Assembly: GCA_028871195.1 (NCBI GenBank)
Contig: JAGWNT010000109.1
Coordinates: 1 to 11,628 of the forward strand
DNA from: REEB85 sp018971455
GTDB taxonomy: Bacteria > Pseudomonadota > Alphaproteobacteria > Acetobacterales > Acetobacteraceae
Length of the DNA stretch: 11,628 nt
Reading direction: 5' to 3'
Position numbers and translations under genes: made by a program. Below are positions 1 through 7,018 of this stretch, piece by piece. Within the stretch, counting starts at the first letter, position 1. Each line of letters starts with the position of its first letter. Under the pieces are notes generated by a model. It saw only the letters and a list, made by a program, of their open reading frames with translations. It was not told the DNA's origin and did not search any database.

Positions 1-151
1 CCGCGCCATGCGCCCGGCACGGCTGATGGGCGCCACCTACGCCGCCATTCTGCGCCGGCTCGCGCGCCGGGGCTGGCGGCGCCTCGATGTGCCGGTGAAG
101 CTCTCCAAGGTCGAGAAGATCGCCATCCTGCTGCGCCACGGGCTGCGATGA
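1..151 (+). CDS. hpnD: Presqualene diphosphate synthase HpnD, C-terminal end (5' part outside window)
   Basis: An open frame runs from the left edge (first full codon at 2) to a TGA at 149-151 and gives 49 residues. It contains MRPARLMGATYAAIL near the start and ends KIAILLRHGLR. The RPARLMGA..Y..IL pattern followed by a short basic tail ending in RHGL is typical of the C-terminus of the squalene/phytoene synthase-type hopanoid enzymes HpnC and HpnD. HpnD joins two farnesyl diphosphates into presqualene diphosphate in the cytoplasm or at the membrane face. Assignment to HpnD rather than HpnC rests mainly on its place directly before hpnE; the catalytic DxxxD motifs lie outside the window. Its stop overlaps the hpnE start as ATGA (148-151), which suggests translational coupling. 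Confidence 0.82.
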   Translation, partial: RAMRPARLMGATYAAILRRLARRGWRRLDVPVKLSKVEKIAILLRHGLR

Positions 152-1407
152 TCCATGTCGTCGGCGCCGGGCTGGCCGGGCTGTCGGCGGCGACCAGCCT
201 CGCCGCGCGCGGGATCGCCGTCGCGCTGCACGAGGCCGGGCCTGCCGCCGGTGGCCGCTGCCGCTCCTATTTCGACCGCGAGCTGGGATGCCGCATCGAC
301 AACGGCAACCATCTGCTGCTCTCCGGCAACCGCGCCGCTATGGCGTATCTGTCGCGCATCGGCGCGCGCGACAGCCTGGCCGGCCCCGGCCGGCCGCTAT
401 TTCCTTTTTACGATGCTGCCAGCGGCGAAAGCTGGATCCTGCGGCCCAGCCCGGGCCGCATTCCGTGGTGGGTGCTGCGCGCGGGCCGCCGGGTGCCGGG
501 CACGCGCCTCGGCGAGTACCGCCAGCTCCTCGCGCTGCGCCGTGCGCGCGGCAGCGTCGCCGAAGCGCTCGACCCCGCGAGCCCGCTCTACCGCCGCCTG
601 CTCGAACCGCTCGCCGTCGCGGCCCTGAACACCCGGCCGGACACGGCGCTTGCCAGCCTGCTGGGGGCCGTGGTGGCCGAGACGCTGCTGCGCGGCGGGG
701 CGGCCTGCACCCCCCTCGTGCCGCGCGAGGGGTTGTCCGAAAGCTTCATCGATCCCGCCATCGCCTGGCTCGCAGCACGCGGATGCGTGCTGCACACCTC
801 GCGCCGGGTGGCCGGCCTCGCCACCGCGGCCGGCCGGGTCACCGCCCTGCGCACCGCCGAGGGCGAGATCGCGCTCGGCCCGGACGACGCGGCCATCCTC
901 GCCGTGCCGCCCTGGGTTGCCACCGCCCTGCTGCCCGGGCTGGTCGTGCCCGATGCGTTCGAGGCCATTCTCAATCTGCATTTCCGCGTCCAGGCCGATC
1001 CCGGGCCGGCCGGCTTCATCGGCGTGGTCGGCGCCACGGCGGAATGGATCTTCATCAAGCCGGGCATCGTCTCCGTGACCATCAGCGCGGCCAACCATCT
1101 GGTCGATCTGCCCGCCGAGGAGCTGGCCGCGCGGGTCTGGCCGGAGGTGTGCGCGGCGCTGAAGCTGCCCGCCGCGATGCCGTCCCCCGCGATGCCGCCC
1201 TGGCGCGTGGTCAAGGAAAAGCGCGCCACCTTCGCCGCGACCGCCGCCCAGGAAATCCGCCGCCCCGGCCCGCGCGCGCCCGAGGCCATGCTGGCGCTGG
1301 CGAACCTGGTGCTGGCGGGCGACTGGACGGCAACCGGCTTGCCGGCGACCATCGAAGGTGCCATCAGGTCCGGCAGCCGCGCCGCCGAGGCCATTCTGCC
1401 CGGCTGA
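148..1407 (+). CDS. hpnE: Hydroxysqualene dehydroxylase HpnE (FAD-dependent)
   Basis: This 419-residue protein belongs to the amine-oxidase/phytoene-desaturase flavoprotein family. The N-terminus has the dinucleotide-binding GAGLAG (residues 6-11), an acidic residue at the end of the second strand (HEAG, E29) and the GGRCRS motif (35-40), followed by DNGNHLLLSG. The C-terminus has the FAD-closing motif GDWTATGLPATIEGA (391-405). HpnE reduces hydroxysqualene to squalene, the last step of the HpnC-HpnD-HpnE route. Length is normal for the family. The ATG at 148 is chosen because it overlaps the hpnD stop and places the GxGxxG motif right at the N-terminus. The shc gene follows after 15 nt, so the genes are very likely cotranscribed. 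A carotenoid desaturase is the main alternative, but the neighbours make HpnE far more likely. Confidence 0.93.
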   Translation: MIHVVGAGLAGLSAATSLAARGIAVALHEAGPAAGGRCRSYFDRELGCRIDNGNHLLLSGNRAAMAYLSRIGARDSLAGPGRPLFPFYDAASGESWILRPSPGRIPWWVLRAGRRVPGTRLGEYRQLLALRRARGSVAEALDPASPLYRRLLEPLAVAALNTRPDTALASLLGAVVAETLLRGGAACTPLVPREGLSESFIDPAIAWLAARGCVLHTSRRVAGLATAAGRVTALRTAEGEIALGPDDAAILAVPPWVATALLPGLVVPDAFEAILNLHFRVQADPGPAGFIGVVGATAEWIFIKPGIVSVTISAANHLVDLPAEELAARVWPEVCAALKLPAAMPSPAMPPWRVVKEKRATFAATAAQEIRRPGPRAPEAMLALANLVLAGDWTATGLPATIEGAIRSGSRAAEAILPG

Positions 1408-1422
1408 CCCACGAGCCCCACC

Positions 1423-3351
1423 ATGCCGAGCGAGACAATCCTCCCCCCGATCGACGCGATTGCCGATGGCGTGGCGCGCGCCCGCGCCGCCCTGCTGCGT
1501 CGCCAGAAGCCCGATGGCCACTGGGTCTTCGAGCTCGAAGCCGATGCCACCATTCCGGCCGAGTTCGTGCTGCTCCAGCACTTCCTCGACCGCATCGACG
1601 TCGATCTGGAGCACAAGATCGGCGTCTATCTGCGCGACATCCAGGGCAGCCATGGCGGCTGGCCGCTGTTTCACGACGGCGCCTTCGATCTTTCGGCGAG
1701 CGTGAAGGCCTATTTCGCCCTGAAGATGATCGGCGACGATCCGGGCGCGCCGCACATGGCCCGCGCCCGTGCGGCCATCCTCGCCGCCGGCGGCGCGGAG
1801 CGCGCCAATGTCTTCACCCGCGCCCAGCTCGCGCTCTACGGCGAGGTGCCGTGGCGCGCGGTGCCGGTGATGCCGGTGGAGATCATGCTGCTGCCGCGCT
1901 GGTTCCCCTTCCATCTGGACAAGGTGTCCTACTGGTCGCGCACCGTCATCGTCCCGCTGCTGGTGCTGATGGCCCGCCGTCCGCGCGCGCGCAACCCGCG
2001 CGGCATCCATGTGCCGGAACTGTTCCGCACGCCGCCGGCCGAGATCCGCGACTGGATCAGGGGCCCCTACCGGTCCGCCTGGGGCCGCGCCTTCAAGCAT
2101 CTCGACAGCCTGCTGCAATGGGCGATGCCGCATTTCCCCGCCCGACTGCGCGCGCGCGCCATCGCCAGGGCGGTCGATTTCGTCACCCCGCGCCTGAACG
2201 GCGAGGACGGGCTGGGCGGCATCTATCCGGCCATGGCCAACGCCGCCATGATGTTCGACACGCTCGGCATGCCGGCCGATCACCCCGACGCGGCGATCGT
2301 CTGGCAGGCCTTGCACAAGCTGCTCGTCATCGCGCCCGATCGCGCCTATTGCCAGCCCTGCCTCTCGCCGGTGTGGGACACCGCACTGGCCGGCCACGCC
2401 GTCGCCGAGGCCGATTCCGCCGCGGCCCCCGCCGTCGCCGCGGCCAATCACTGGCTGCGCGGCAAGCAGATCCTGGACGTCGCCGGTGACTGGAAGCAGG
2501 CCCGCCCGCACGCCCCGCCGGGCGGCTGGGCATTCCAGTACGAGAATCCGCATTACCCGGATGTGGACGATACCGCCGTGGTCGGCATGCTGCTGCACCG
2601 CGAGGGCGATCCCGCCCACGCGCCCGCCATCCAGGCCGCCCGCGCCTGGATCGTCGCCATGCAGAGCCGCGATGGCGGCTGGGGCGCCTTCGACGCGGAC
2701 AACGACCACCACTACCTCAACCACATCCCCTTTGCCGATCACGGCGCGCTGCTCGACCCGCCGACCGCCGATGTCACGGCGCGCTGCGTCTCCTTCCTCG
2801 CCCAGCTCGGCCATGCCGAGGACGCCGCCGTGATCGCCCGCGCGGTGGCCTGGCTGCGCCGCGACCAGCGGCCGGACGGCAGCTGGTTCGGCCGCTGGGG
2901 CACCAACTACATCTACGGCACCTGGTCGGTGCTGTGCGCGCTGAACGCCGCGGGGCTGGGCGAGGAGGATCCGGCGGTGGCGAGGGCCGTGGCCTTTCTG
3001 CTCGCCACCCAGCGCGAGGACGGCGGCTGGGGCGAGGACAATGAGAGCTACGCCCACGGCGCGCCCGGCCGCTACCACCGCAGCAACCCGAGCCAGACCG
3101 CCTGGGCGCTGCTCGGCCTGATGGCCGCCGGCCGGGCGCGCGACCCCGCCGTCGCCCGCGGCATCGCCCAGCTGGCCGCCACCCAGAAGCCGGACGGCGA
3201 ATGGGACGAGGCGCCGTACACGGCCGTCGGCTTCCCGCGCGTCTTCTACCTGCGCTACCACGGCTACAAGCTGTTCTTCCCGCTGCTGGCGATGGCCCGT
3301 TTCCGCGCCCTCGCCCAGGGCAACGATCCCCACGTCGGCTGGGGGTTCTGA
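1423..3351 (+). CDS. shc: Squalene-hopene cyclase (Shc/HpnF)
   Basis: This 642-residue protein is a prokaryotic squalene-hopene cyclase, the membrane-attached enzyme that folds squalene into hopene and hopanol by proton-started polycyclisation. The catalytic DVDDTA motif is at residues 380-385; its middle aspartate (D382) should be the proton donor. QW-type repeats are visible: QSRDGGWGAFDADN (from 414), RPDGSWFGRWG (around 483-493) and QREDGGWGEDNESY near 528-541. The active-site-lining NYIYGTW (495-501) and the C-terminal FYLRYHGY (608-615) are also present. Length is in the usual 620-720 range. The ATG at 1423 gives the standard N-terminus, with the conserved ARAALLRRQ.PDGHW segment starting near residue 20. 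It lies 15 nt after hpnE and 8 nt before hpnG. No truncation or missing key residue was seen. Confidence 0.97.
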   Translation: MPSETILPPIDAIADGVARARAALLRRQKPDGHWVFELEADATIPAEFVLLQHFLDRIDVDLEHKIGVYLRDIQGSHGGWPLFHDGAFDLSASVKAYFALKMIGDDPGAPHMARARAAILAAGGAERANVFTRAQLALYGEVPWRAVPVMPVEIMLLPRWFPFHLDKVSYWSRTVIVPLLVLMARRPRARNPRGIHVPELFRTPPAEIRDWIRGPYRSAWGRAFKHLDSLLQWAMPHFPARLRARAIARAVDFVTPRLNGEDGLGGIYPAMANAAMMFDTLGMPADHPDAAIVWQALHKLLVIAPDRAYCQPCLSPVWDTALAGHAVAEADSAAAPAVAAANHWLRGKQILDVAGDWKQARPHAPPGGWAFQYENPHYPDVDDTAVVGMLLHREGDPAHAPAIQAARAWIVAMQSRDGGWGAFDADNDHHYLNHIPFADHGALLDPPTADVTARCVSFLAQLGHAEDAAVIARAVAWLRRDQRPDGSWFGRWGTNYIYGTWSVLCALNAAGLGEEDPAVARAVAFLLATQREDGGWGEDNESYAHGAPGRYHRSNPSQTAWALLGLMAAGRARDPAVARGIAQLAATQKPDGEWDEAPYTAVGFPRVFYLRYHGYKLFFPLLAMARFRALAQGNDPHVGWGF

Positions 3352-3359
3352 GGGCGCCC

Positions 3360-4004
3360 ATGCCGCTCGGCATCATCGTCGGACTGGCCGCCGAGGCGCG
3401 CATCGCCGGCCGCCTCGGCCGCGTCGCCATCGGCGGCGGCACGCCGGCGGGCGCCGAGGCGGCGGCGGAGCGCCTGGTCGCCGAGGGGGCGACCGCGCTG
3501 CTCAGCTTCGGCCTCGCCGGCGGGCTCGACCCCGCGCTGCGCCCGGGCGCGCTGGTGGTGCCGGCCAGCGTGCTGGCGGATGGCGCGCGCTATGCGACCG
3601 ATGCCGATCTCTGCCGGGCGCTGGGCGGCACCACGGCGGCGACCATGCTGGCCGGCCGGGACATCGTCGCCGATGTCGCGGCCAAGCACCGTCTTTCCAT
3701 CGAAACCGGCGCCTGCGCCGTCGATCTGGAGAGCGGCGCCGTGGCCCGCGTCGCCACCGGCCACCACCTGCCCTTCGCCGTGCTGCGCGCGGTGTGCGAC
3801 CCGGCCGGGCGCGGCCTGCCGCGCGCCGCCATCGTCGCCATCGATGCGCGCGGCGCGATCGCGGCATGGCGCATTCTCGCGGCCCTGGCCGCCCGTCCAT
3901 GGGAGGTCGCGGGGCTGATCGCCCTCGCGTTCGACGCGGCGCGCGCCCGCCACGCGCTGGGGGCTGCCGCCGCCAGCTTCGCCCGCCGCCTCGGCGGCGG
4001 CTGA
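3360..4004 (+). CDS. hpnG: Adenosylhopane nucleosidase/phosphorylase HpnG
   Basis: This 214-residue protein resembles the purine nucleoside phosphorylase / MTA-SAH nucleosidase superfamily. Visible motifs are a glycine-rich phosphate/ribose-binding segment LLSFGLAGGLDPALRPG (47-63) and TGACAVDLESGAVARVA (116-132), the counterpart of the AVDMES nucleoside-binding motif (E124 expected to contact the ribose). HpnG removes adenine from adenosylhopane made by HpnH, giving ribosyl (or phosphoribosyl) hopane for side-chain elaboration. A longer reading from 3201 would run inside shc; the ATG at 3360 is preferred because it has an AGGG ribosome-binding sequence overlapping the shc stop and begins with the expected IIVGLAAEARIA. 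The gene is the last of the + strand operon and meets hpnH head-on. Family and context agree well; the exact product (free ribose or phosphoribose form) cannot be read from sequence. Confidence 0.9.
   Translation: MPLGIIVGLAAEARIAGRLGRVAIGGGTPAGAEAAAERLVAEGATALLSFGLAGGLDPALRPGALVVPASVLADGARYATDADLCRALGGTTAATMLAGRDIVADVAAKHRLSIETGACAVDLESGAVARVATGHHLPFAVLRAVCDPAGRGLPRAAIVAIDARGAIAAWRILAALAARPWEVAGLIALAFDAARARHALGAAAASFARRLGGG
3983..4000. terminator. GC-rich stem-loop at the hpnG/hpnH convergent junction (possible terminator)
   Basis: CCGCCGC (3983-3989) and GCGGCGG (3994-4000) form a perfect 7-bp stem with the 4-nt loop CTCG. It sits in the last codons of hpnG, just before the 7-nt gap to the hpnH stop. 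There is no T-run on either side, so it is not a canonical intrinsic terminator, and GC-rich coding DNA gives such hairpins by chance. Its position between two converging units is the only reason to suspect a role in ending transcription. Confidence 0.25.
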
Positions 4005-4011
4005 GCGGGGA

Positions 4012-5169
4012 TCAGTCCGCGGCGTCGGCCATGTCGGATTTCGGCTTGTCGTGCTTCAGCTTCTCCATCGCCTGCTCGACATGGCGGCTGAAGACGAACT
4101 GCGCCGGGCGCTGGCCGTCCAGCGAGATATCGGGCGCCATCGCGCCCTCGGTGCGGATGCCGCCGAGCTCGACCTTCAGCGCCTTCCACGGCTTGCGCAC
4201 CGCCTCGGCCACCGCCGTCGCCTCGTAGCCGCTGTGAACCATGCAGTCGGCGCATTTTTCGTAATTGCCGGTGCCGTAGGCATCCCAGTCGGTCGTCTCC
4301 ATCAGCTCCTTGAAGGTCTTGGTGTAGCCTTCGCCGAGCAGGTAGCAGGGGCGCTGCCAGCCGAAATAGGTGCGCGTCGGGTTGCCCCAGGGCGTGCAGT
4401 GGAAGCTCTGGTTGCCGGCGAGGAAATCGAGGAACAGGGAGGACTGGTTGAACTCCCATTTCCGCTTGCCCGGGCGCCGGGTCTGGCGCCGGAAGATGTT
4501 GCGGAACAATTCCTTGGTGCGCGTGCGGTTGAGGAAGTGCTGCTGGTCGGGCGCGCGCTCATAGGCATATCCGGGCGAGACCGAGATGCCGTCCACGCCC
4601 ATGTCCATGACGGTGTCGAAGAACGCCGCGTAGCGCGCGGGGTCCGCGCCGTCGAACAGGGTGGCGTTGATGATGGTGCGGAAGCCGGCCTGCTTGGCCC
4701 GGGCGATCGCCGCCACCGCGCGGTCGTAGACGCCGTCCTGGCAGACCGATTTGTCGTGGTCCTCGCGGTCGCCGTCCAGATGCACCGACCAGCTGAAGAA
4801 CTTGTTCGGCTTGAACAGCGGGAGCTTCTTCTCCAGCAGCAGCGCGTTGGTGCAGACGATGACGAATTTCTTGCGCGCGATGATGCCCTCGACGACCTGG
4901 TCGATCTCCTTGTGCAGCAGCGGCTCGCCGCCGGCGATCACCACCACCGGCGCGCCGCATTCATCGACGGCCTCCAGGCACTCGGCCACCGACAGGCGCT
5001 GGTTCAGGATTTCGGCCGGATAGTCGATCTTGCCGCACCCCGCGCAGGCGAGGTTGCAGCGGAACAACGGCTCGAGCATCAGCACCAGCGGATAGCGCTT
5101 GCGGCCGATGAGGTGCTGCTTGACGACATAGGCGCCGACGCGCAGCGCCTGATGCAACGGAACGGCCAT
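4012..5169 (-). CDS. hpnH: Radical SAM adenosylhopane synthase HpnH
   Basis: This 385-residue protein is a radical SAM enzyme that joins the 5'-deoxyadenosyl group of SAM to hopene (diploptene), the first step of extended (C35) hopanoid synthesis. The [4Fe-4S] cluster motif CNLACAGC gives C38, C42 and C45, preceded by LVLMLEPLFR. The GGEPLLH segment after AGG is the usual SAM-binding region. A CADC pair at 306-309 in the C-terminal part may bind a further metal or cluster, as in the SPASM/twitch-like C-termini; this is inference. The ATG at 5169 has a clear AGGAAG site (5180-5175) five nt upstream. It follows ispH by 17 nt on the same strand and converges with hpnG, leaving 7 nt between stops. 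Length and start match the family. Confidence 0.95.
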   Translation of the reverse strand: MAVPLHQALRVGAYVVKQHLIGRKRYPLVLMLEPLFRCNLACAGCGKIDYPAEILNQRLSVAECLEAVDECGAPVVVIAGGEPLLHKEIDQVVEGIIARKKFVIVCTNALLLEKKLPLFKPNKFFSWSVHLDGDREDHDKSVCQDGVYDRAVAAIARAKQAGFRTIINATLFDGADPARYAAFFDTVMDMGVDGISVSPGYAYERAPDQQHFLNRTRTKELFRNIFRRQTRRPGKRKWEFNQSSLFLDFLAGNQSFHCTPWGNPTRTYFGWQRPCYLLGEGYTKTFKELMETTDWDAYGTGNYEKCADCMVHSGYEATAVAEAVRKPWKALKVELGGIRTEGAMAPDISLDGQRPAQFVFSRHVEQAMEKLKHDKPKSDMADAAD

Positions 5170-5186
5170 TGGTTCTTCCTATCCGA

Positions 5187-6116
5187 TCACGCGTCGGCCA
5201 GTTCGGCCGGAAAACGGAAACGCACATCCTCGGCGACGCCGGCGAGCGTCGTCACCTCCACGGGCGCGAAGCGGCGCAGCCCGTCGATCACGCCCTGCAC
5301 CAGCGTCTCCGGCGCCGAGGCGCCGGCGGTGAGGCCGACCGTCGTCACGCCGTCGAACCACTCGGCCAGCATGGCGTCGGCGTCGTCGATCAGATAGGCG
5401 GGCCGGCCGAGCTCCGCGCCGATTTCGCGCAGCCGGTTGGAGTTGGAGCTGTTGCGGCTGCCGACGACCAGAATGACATCGACCACCGCGGCGAGGTCGC
5501 GCACCGCCTGCTGGCGATTCTGCGTGGCGTAGCAGATATCGCGCACGTCCGGGCCGACGATGGCGGGAAACCGGGCCTTGAGCGCGGCGATGATGTGGCG
5601 CGTATCGTCCACCGAGAGCGTGGTCTGGGTGATGTAGGAAAGCTGGTCGGGCGTGCCGGGGTTCAGCCCGGCCACGTCCTCCACCGTCTGCACCAGATGC
5701 ACGATGCCGGGCACCTGGCCGATGGTGCCCTCCACCTCGGCATGGCCGGCATGGCCGATCAGCACGATCTCGCGCCCCTGGGCGGCGTAGCGCCGCCCCT
5801 CGGCATGCACCTTGGCGACCAGCGGGCAGGTGGCGTCAATCACCGGCAGGCCGCGCTCGCGCGCCACTTCCTCGACGCGCTTGGCCACGCCATGGGCGCT
5901 GAACACGGTCATCGCGCCGGGCGGGATCTGGTCCAGCTCGTCCACGAACACGGCCCCGCGGGTGCGCAGATCCTCCACCACATGGCGGTTATGGACGATC
6001 TCGTGGCGCACATAGATCGGCGGCCCGAATTTCTTGAGCGCCCGCTCGACGATCTCGATCGCCCGCTCGACCCCCGCGCAGAAGCCGCGGGGCTGGGCCA
6101 GAACCACCCGAATCAT
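5187..6116 (-). CDS. ispH: 4-hydroxy-3-methylbut-2-enyl diphosphate reductase IspH (LytB)
   Basis: This 309-residue protein is the last enzyme of the MEP isoprenoid pathway, an iron-sulfur reductase that turns HMBPP into IPP and DMAPP. The three cluster cysteines are present: C13 (PRGFCAGV), C97 (IDATCPLV) and C195 (RDICYATQNR). Substrate-binding residues are also visible: H42 (HEIVHN), H75 (SAHGV), H125 and E127 (GHAGHAEVEGT), the SSNSNRL motif and TAGASAPE near the C-terminus. The ATG at 6116 puts C13 at its normal distance and has a GGAGA ribosome-binding site at 6127-6123, 6 nt upstream. It is the first gene of a unit with hpnH (17-nt gap), which links precursor supply to hopanoid side-chain synthesis. 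No defects were seen. Confidence 0.97.
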   Translation of the reverse strand: MIRVVLAQPRGFCAGVERAIEIVERALKKFGPPIYVRHEIVHNRHVVEDLRTRGAVFVDELDQIPPGAMTVFSAHGVAKRVEEVARERGLPVIDATCPLVAKVHAEGRRYAAQGREIVLIGHAGHAEVEGTIGQVPGIVHLVQTVEDVAGLNPGTPDQLSYITQTTLSVDDTRHIIAALKARFPAIVGPDVRDICYATQNRQQAVRDLAAVVDVILVVGSRNSSNSNRLREIGAELGRPAYLIDDADAMLAEWFDGVTTVGLTAGASAPETLVQGVIDGLRRFAPVEVTTLAGVAEDVRFRFPAELADA

Positions 6117-6142
6117 GCCATTTCTCCGTGCGCCGGGAAGGG

Positions 6143-6170
6143 ACTATACCCGGGAGGCTGCGCTGGATAA
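6143..6170 (-). promoter_or_regulatory. Candidate promoter for ispH-hpnH
   Basis: Read on the - strand, TATAGT (6148-6143, one mismatch to TATAAT) is preceded after 16 bp by TTATCC (6170-6165), a weak -35 sequence. Transcription would start near 6136, leaving a leader of about 20 nt that contains the ispH ribosome-binding site. In such GC-rich DNA the TATAGT box stands out, but the -35 is poor and no experimental support can be seen here. Confidence 0.4.
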
Positions 6171-6174
6171 GCCA

Positions 6175-6195
6175 GATTGCAACCCTGCTGCAATC
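6175..6195. promoter_or_regulatory. Operator-like inverted repeat in the ispH/tlyA divergent region
   Basis: GATTGCA (6175-6181) and TGCAATC (6189-6195) are perfect inverted 7-mers separated by 7 nt, centre-to-centre 14 bp. This spacing suits a dimeric helix-turn-helix regulator binding successive half sites. The repeat lies just upstream of the candidate ispH -35 and about 50 nt before tlyA, so it could affect both genes. It could instead form an RNA hairpin in a tlyA leader. The regulator is unknown. Confidence 0.4.
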
Positions 6196-6211
6196 CCGCC
6201 CGGATGGCGGG
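6195..6211. repeat. Small inverted repeat before tlyA
   Basis: CCCGCC (6195-6200) pairs with GGCGGG (6206-6211) around a 5-nt loop, immediately after the operator-like repeat and about 34 nt before the tlyA start. If the tlyA transcript begins upstream, this would be a leader hairpin. With no T-run behind it, it is not a typical terminator. Chance occurrence is quite possible at this GC content. Confidence 0.25.
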
Positions 6212-6244
6212 GCGCGTTTCGCGCCGAACCGAGACATATTCGCC

Positions 6245-7018
6245 ATGCCCCGCCCAGCCCCATCTCGCCCGGCCCCGTCCCGCCAGCGCGCTGACCAGAT
6301 GCTCGTCGATCGCGGCCTTGCCGAGAGCCGCACCCGCGCCCAGGCGCTGATTCTTGCCGGAAAGGTGTTCTCCGGCGAGACGCGCATCGAAAAGGCCGGC
6401 CAAGCCCTGCCGGCGGACACCCCGCTCGAGCTGCGCGGCCAGGACCATCCCTGGGTGTCGCGCGGCGGCCTCAAGCTCGCCCATGGCCTCGATCACTTCG
6501 CCTTGAGCCCGGCGGGGCTGATCTGCCTGGACATCGGCGCGTCGACCGGCGGCTTCACCGATGTGCTGCTCGCCCACGGCGCGCGCCGCGTGCATGCGGT
6601 GGATGTCGGGCACGGCCAGCTTGCCTGGAAGCTGCGCACCGACCCGCGGGTGGTGGTGCACGAGAAGACCAATGCCCGCCACCTCGCGGCCGCGGCGATC
6701 GGCGAGCCGGCCGGCGCCCTGGTCTGCGACGTCAGCTTCATCGGGCTGGCCACCCTGTTGCCGGCGCCGTTGGGGCTGTGCGCGCCGGGCGCCTGGGCGG
6801 TGGCGCTGATCAAGCCGCAATTCGAGGCCGGCCCCGGCGAGGTCGGCCGCAAGGGGGTGGTGCGCGACCCGGCGGTGCATCAGGCGGTCTGCGCGCGCAT
6901 TGCCGCCTGGTGGGGGGCGCTGCCGGGCTGGCGCGTGCTCGGCATCGCCGAAAGCCCGATCACCGGGCCGGAGGGCAACCGCGAATTCCTGATCGCGGCA
7001 CGCCGCGACGGCTCCTGA
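6245..7018 (+). CDS. tlyA: TlyA-family rRNA 2'-O-methyltransferase
   Basis: This 257-residue protein has an N-terminal S4 RNA-binding domain (about 14-75, starting ADQMLVDRGLAESRTRAQALILAGKV) and a C-terminal FtsJ/RrmJ-like methyltransferase domain. The SAM site is CLDIGASTGGFTDVLL (94-109). The expected K-D-K-E catalytic set can be placed at K77 (RGGLK), D162 (CDVSFIGL), K190 (LIKPQFEAG) and E247 (GNREFL). Characterised TlyA proteins 2'-O-methylate cytidines of 16S and/or 23S rRNA; the old name 'hemolysin' is still attached to many. An in-frame ATG at 6128 would add 39 residues that do not look like the family and would cross the control region, so 6245 is preferred although its ribosome-binding site is weak. 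It is divergent from ispH and its stop abuts that of the next gene. Which nucleotide is modified cannot be told. Confidence 0.93.
   Translation: MPRPAPSRPAPSRQRADQMLVDRGLAESRTRAQALILAGKVFSGETRIEKAGQALPADTPLELRGQDHPWVSRGGLKLAHGLDHFALSPAGLICLDIGASTGGFTDVLLAHGARRVHAVDVGHGQLAWKLRTDPRVVVHEKTNARHLAAAAIGEPAGALVCDVSFIGLATLLPAPLGLCAPGAWAVALIKPQFEAGPGEVGRKGVVRDPAVHQAVCARIAAWWGALPGWRVLGIAESPITGPEGNREFLIAARRDGS

Noticed and set aside
288..2489. 733-codon + strand open frame across hpnE and shc in another frame
   Set aside because: The product is Arg/Pro/Ala-rich with no domain pattern and is out of frame with both real genes; it is a composition artefact.
397..3333. Very long open frame on the - strand (978 codons) opposite hpnE and shc
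   Set aside because: It lies antisense to two clear family members, its translation is low-complexity (Ala/Arg/Gly/Asp-rich) with no recognisable motif, and long antisense frames are expected in DNA of this GC content.
3201..3359. Longer hpnG start at 3201 inside shc
   Set aside because: It would overlap the conserved C-terminus of shc and add an unrelated Arg-rich segment; the ATG at 3360 has a ribosome-binding site and a normal N-terminus.
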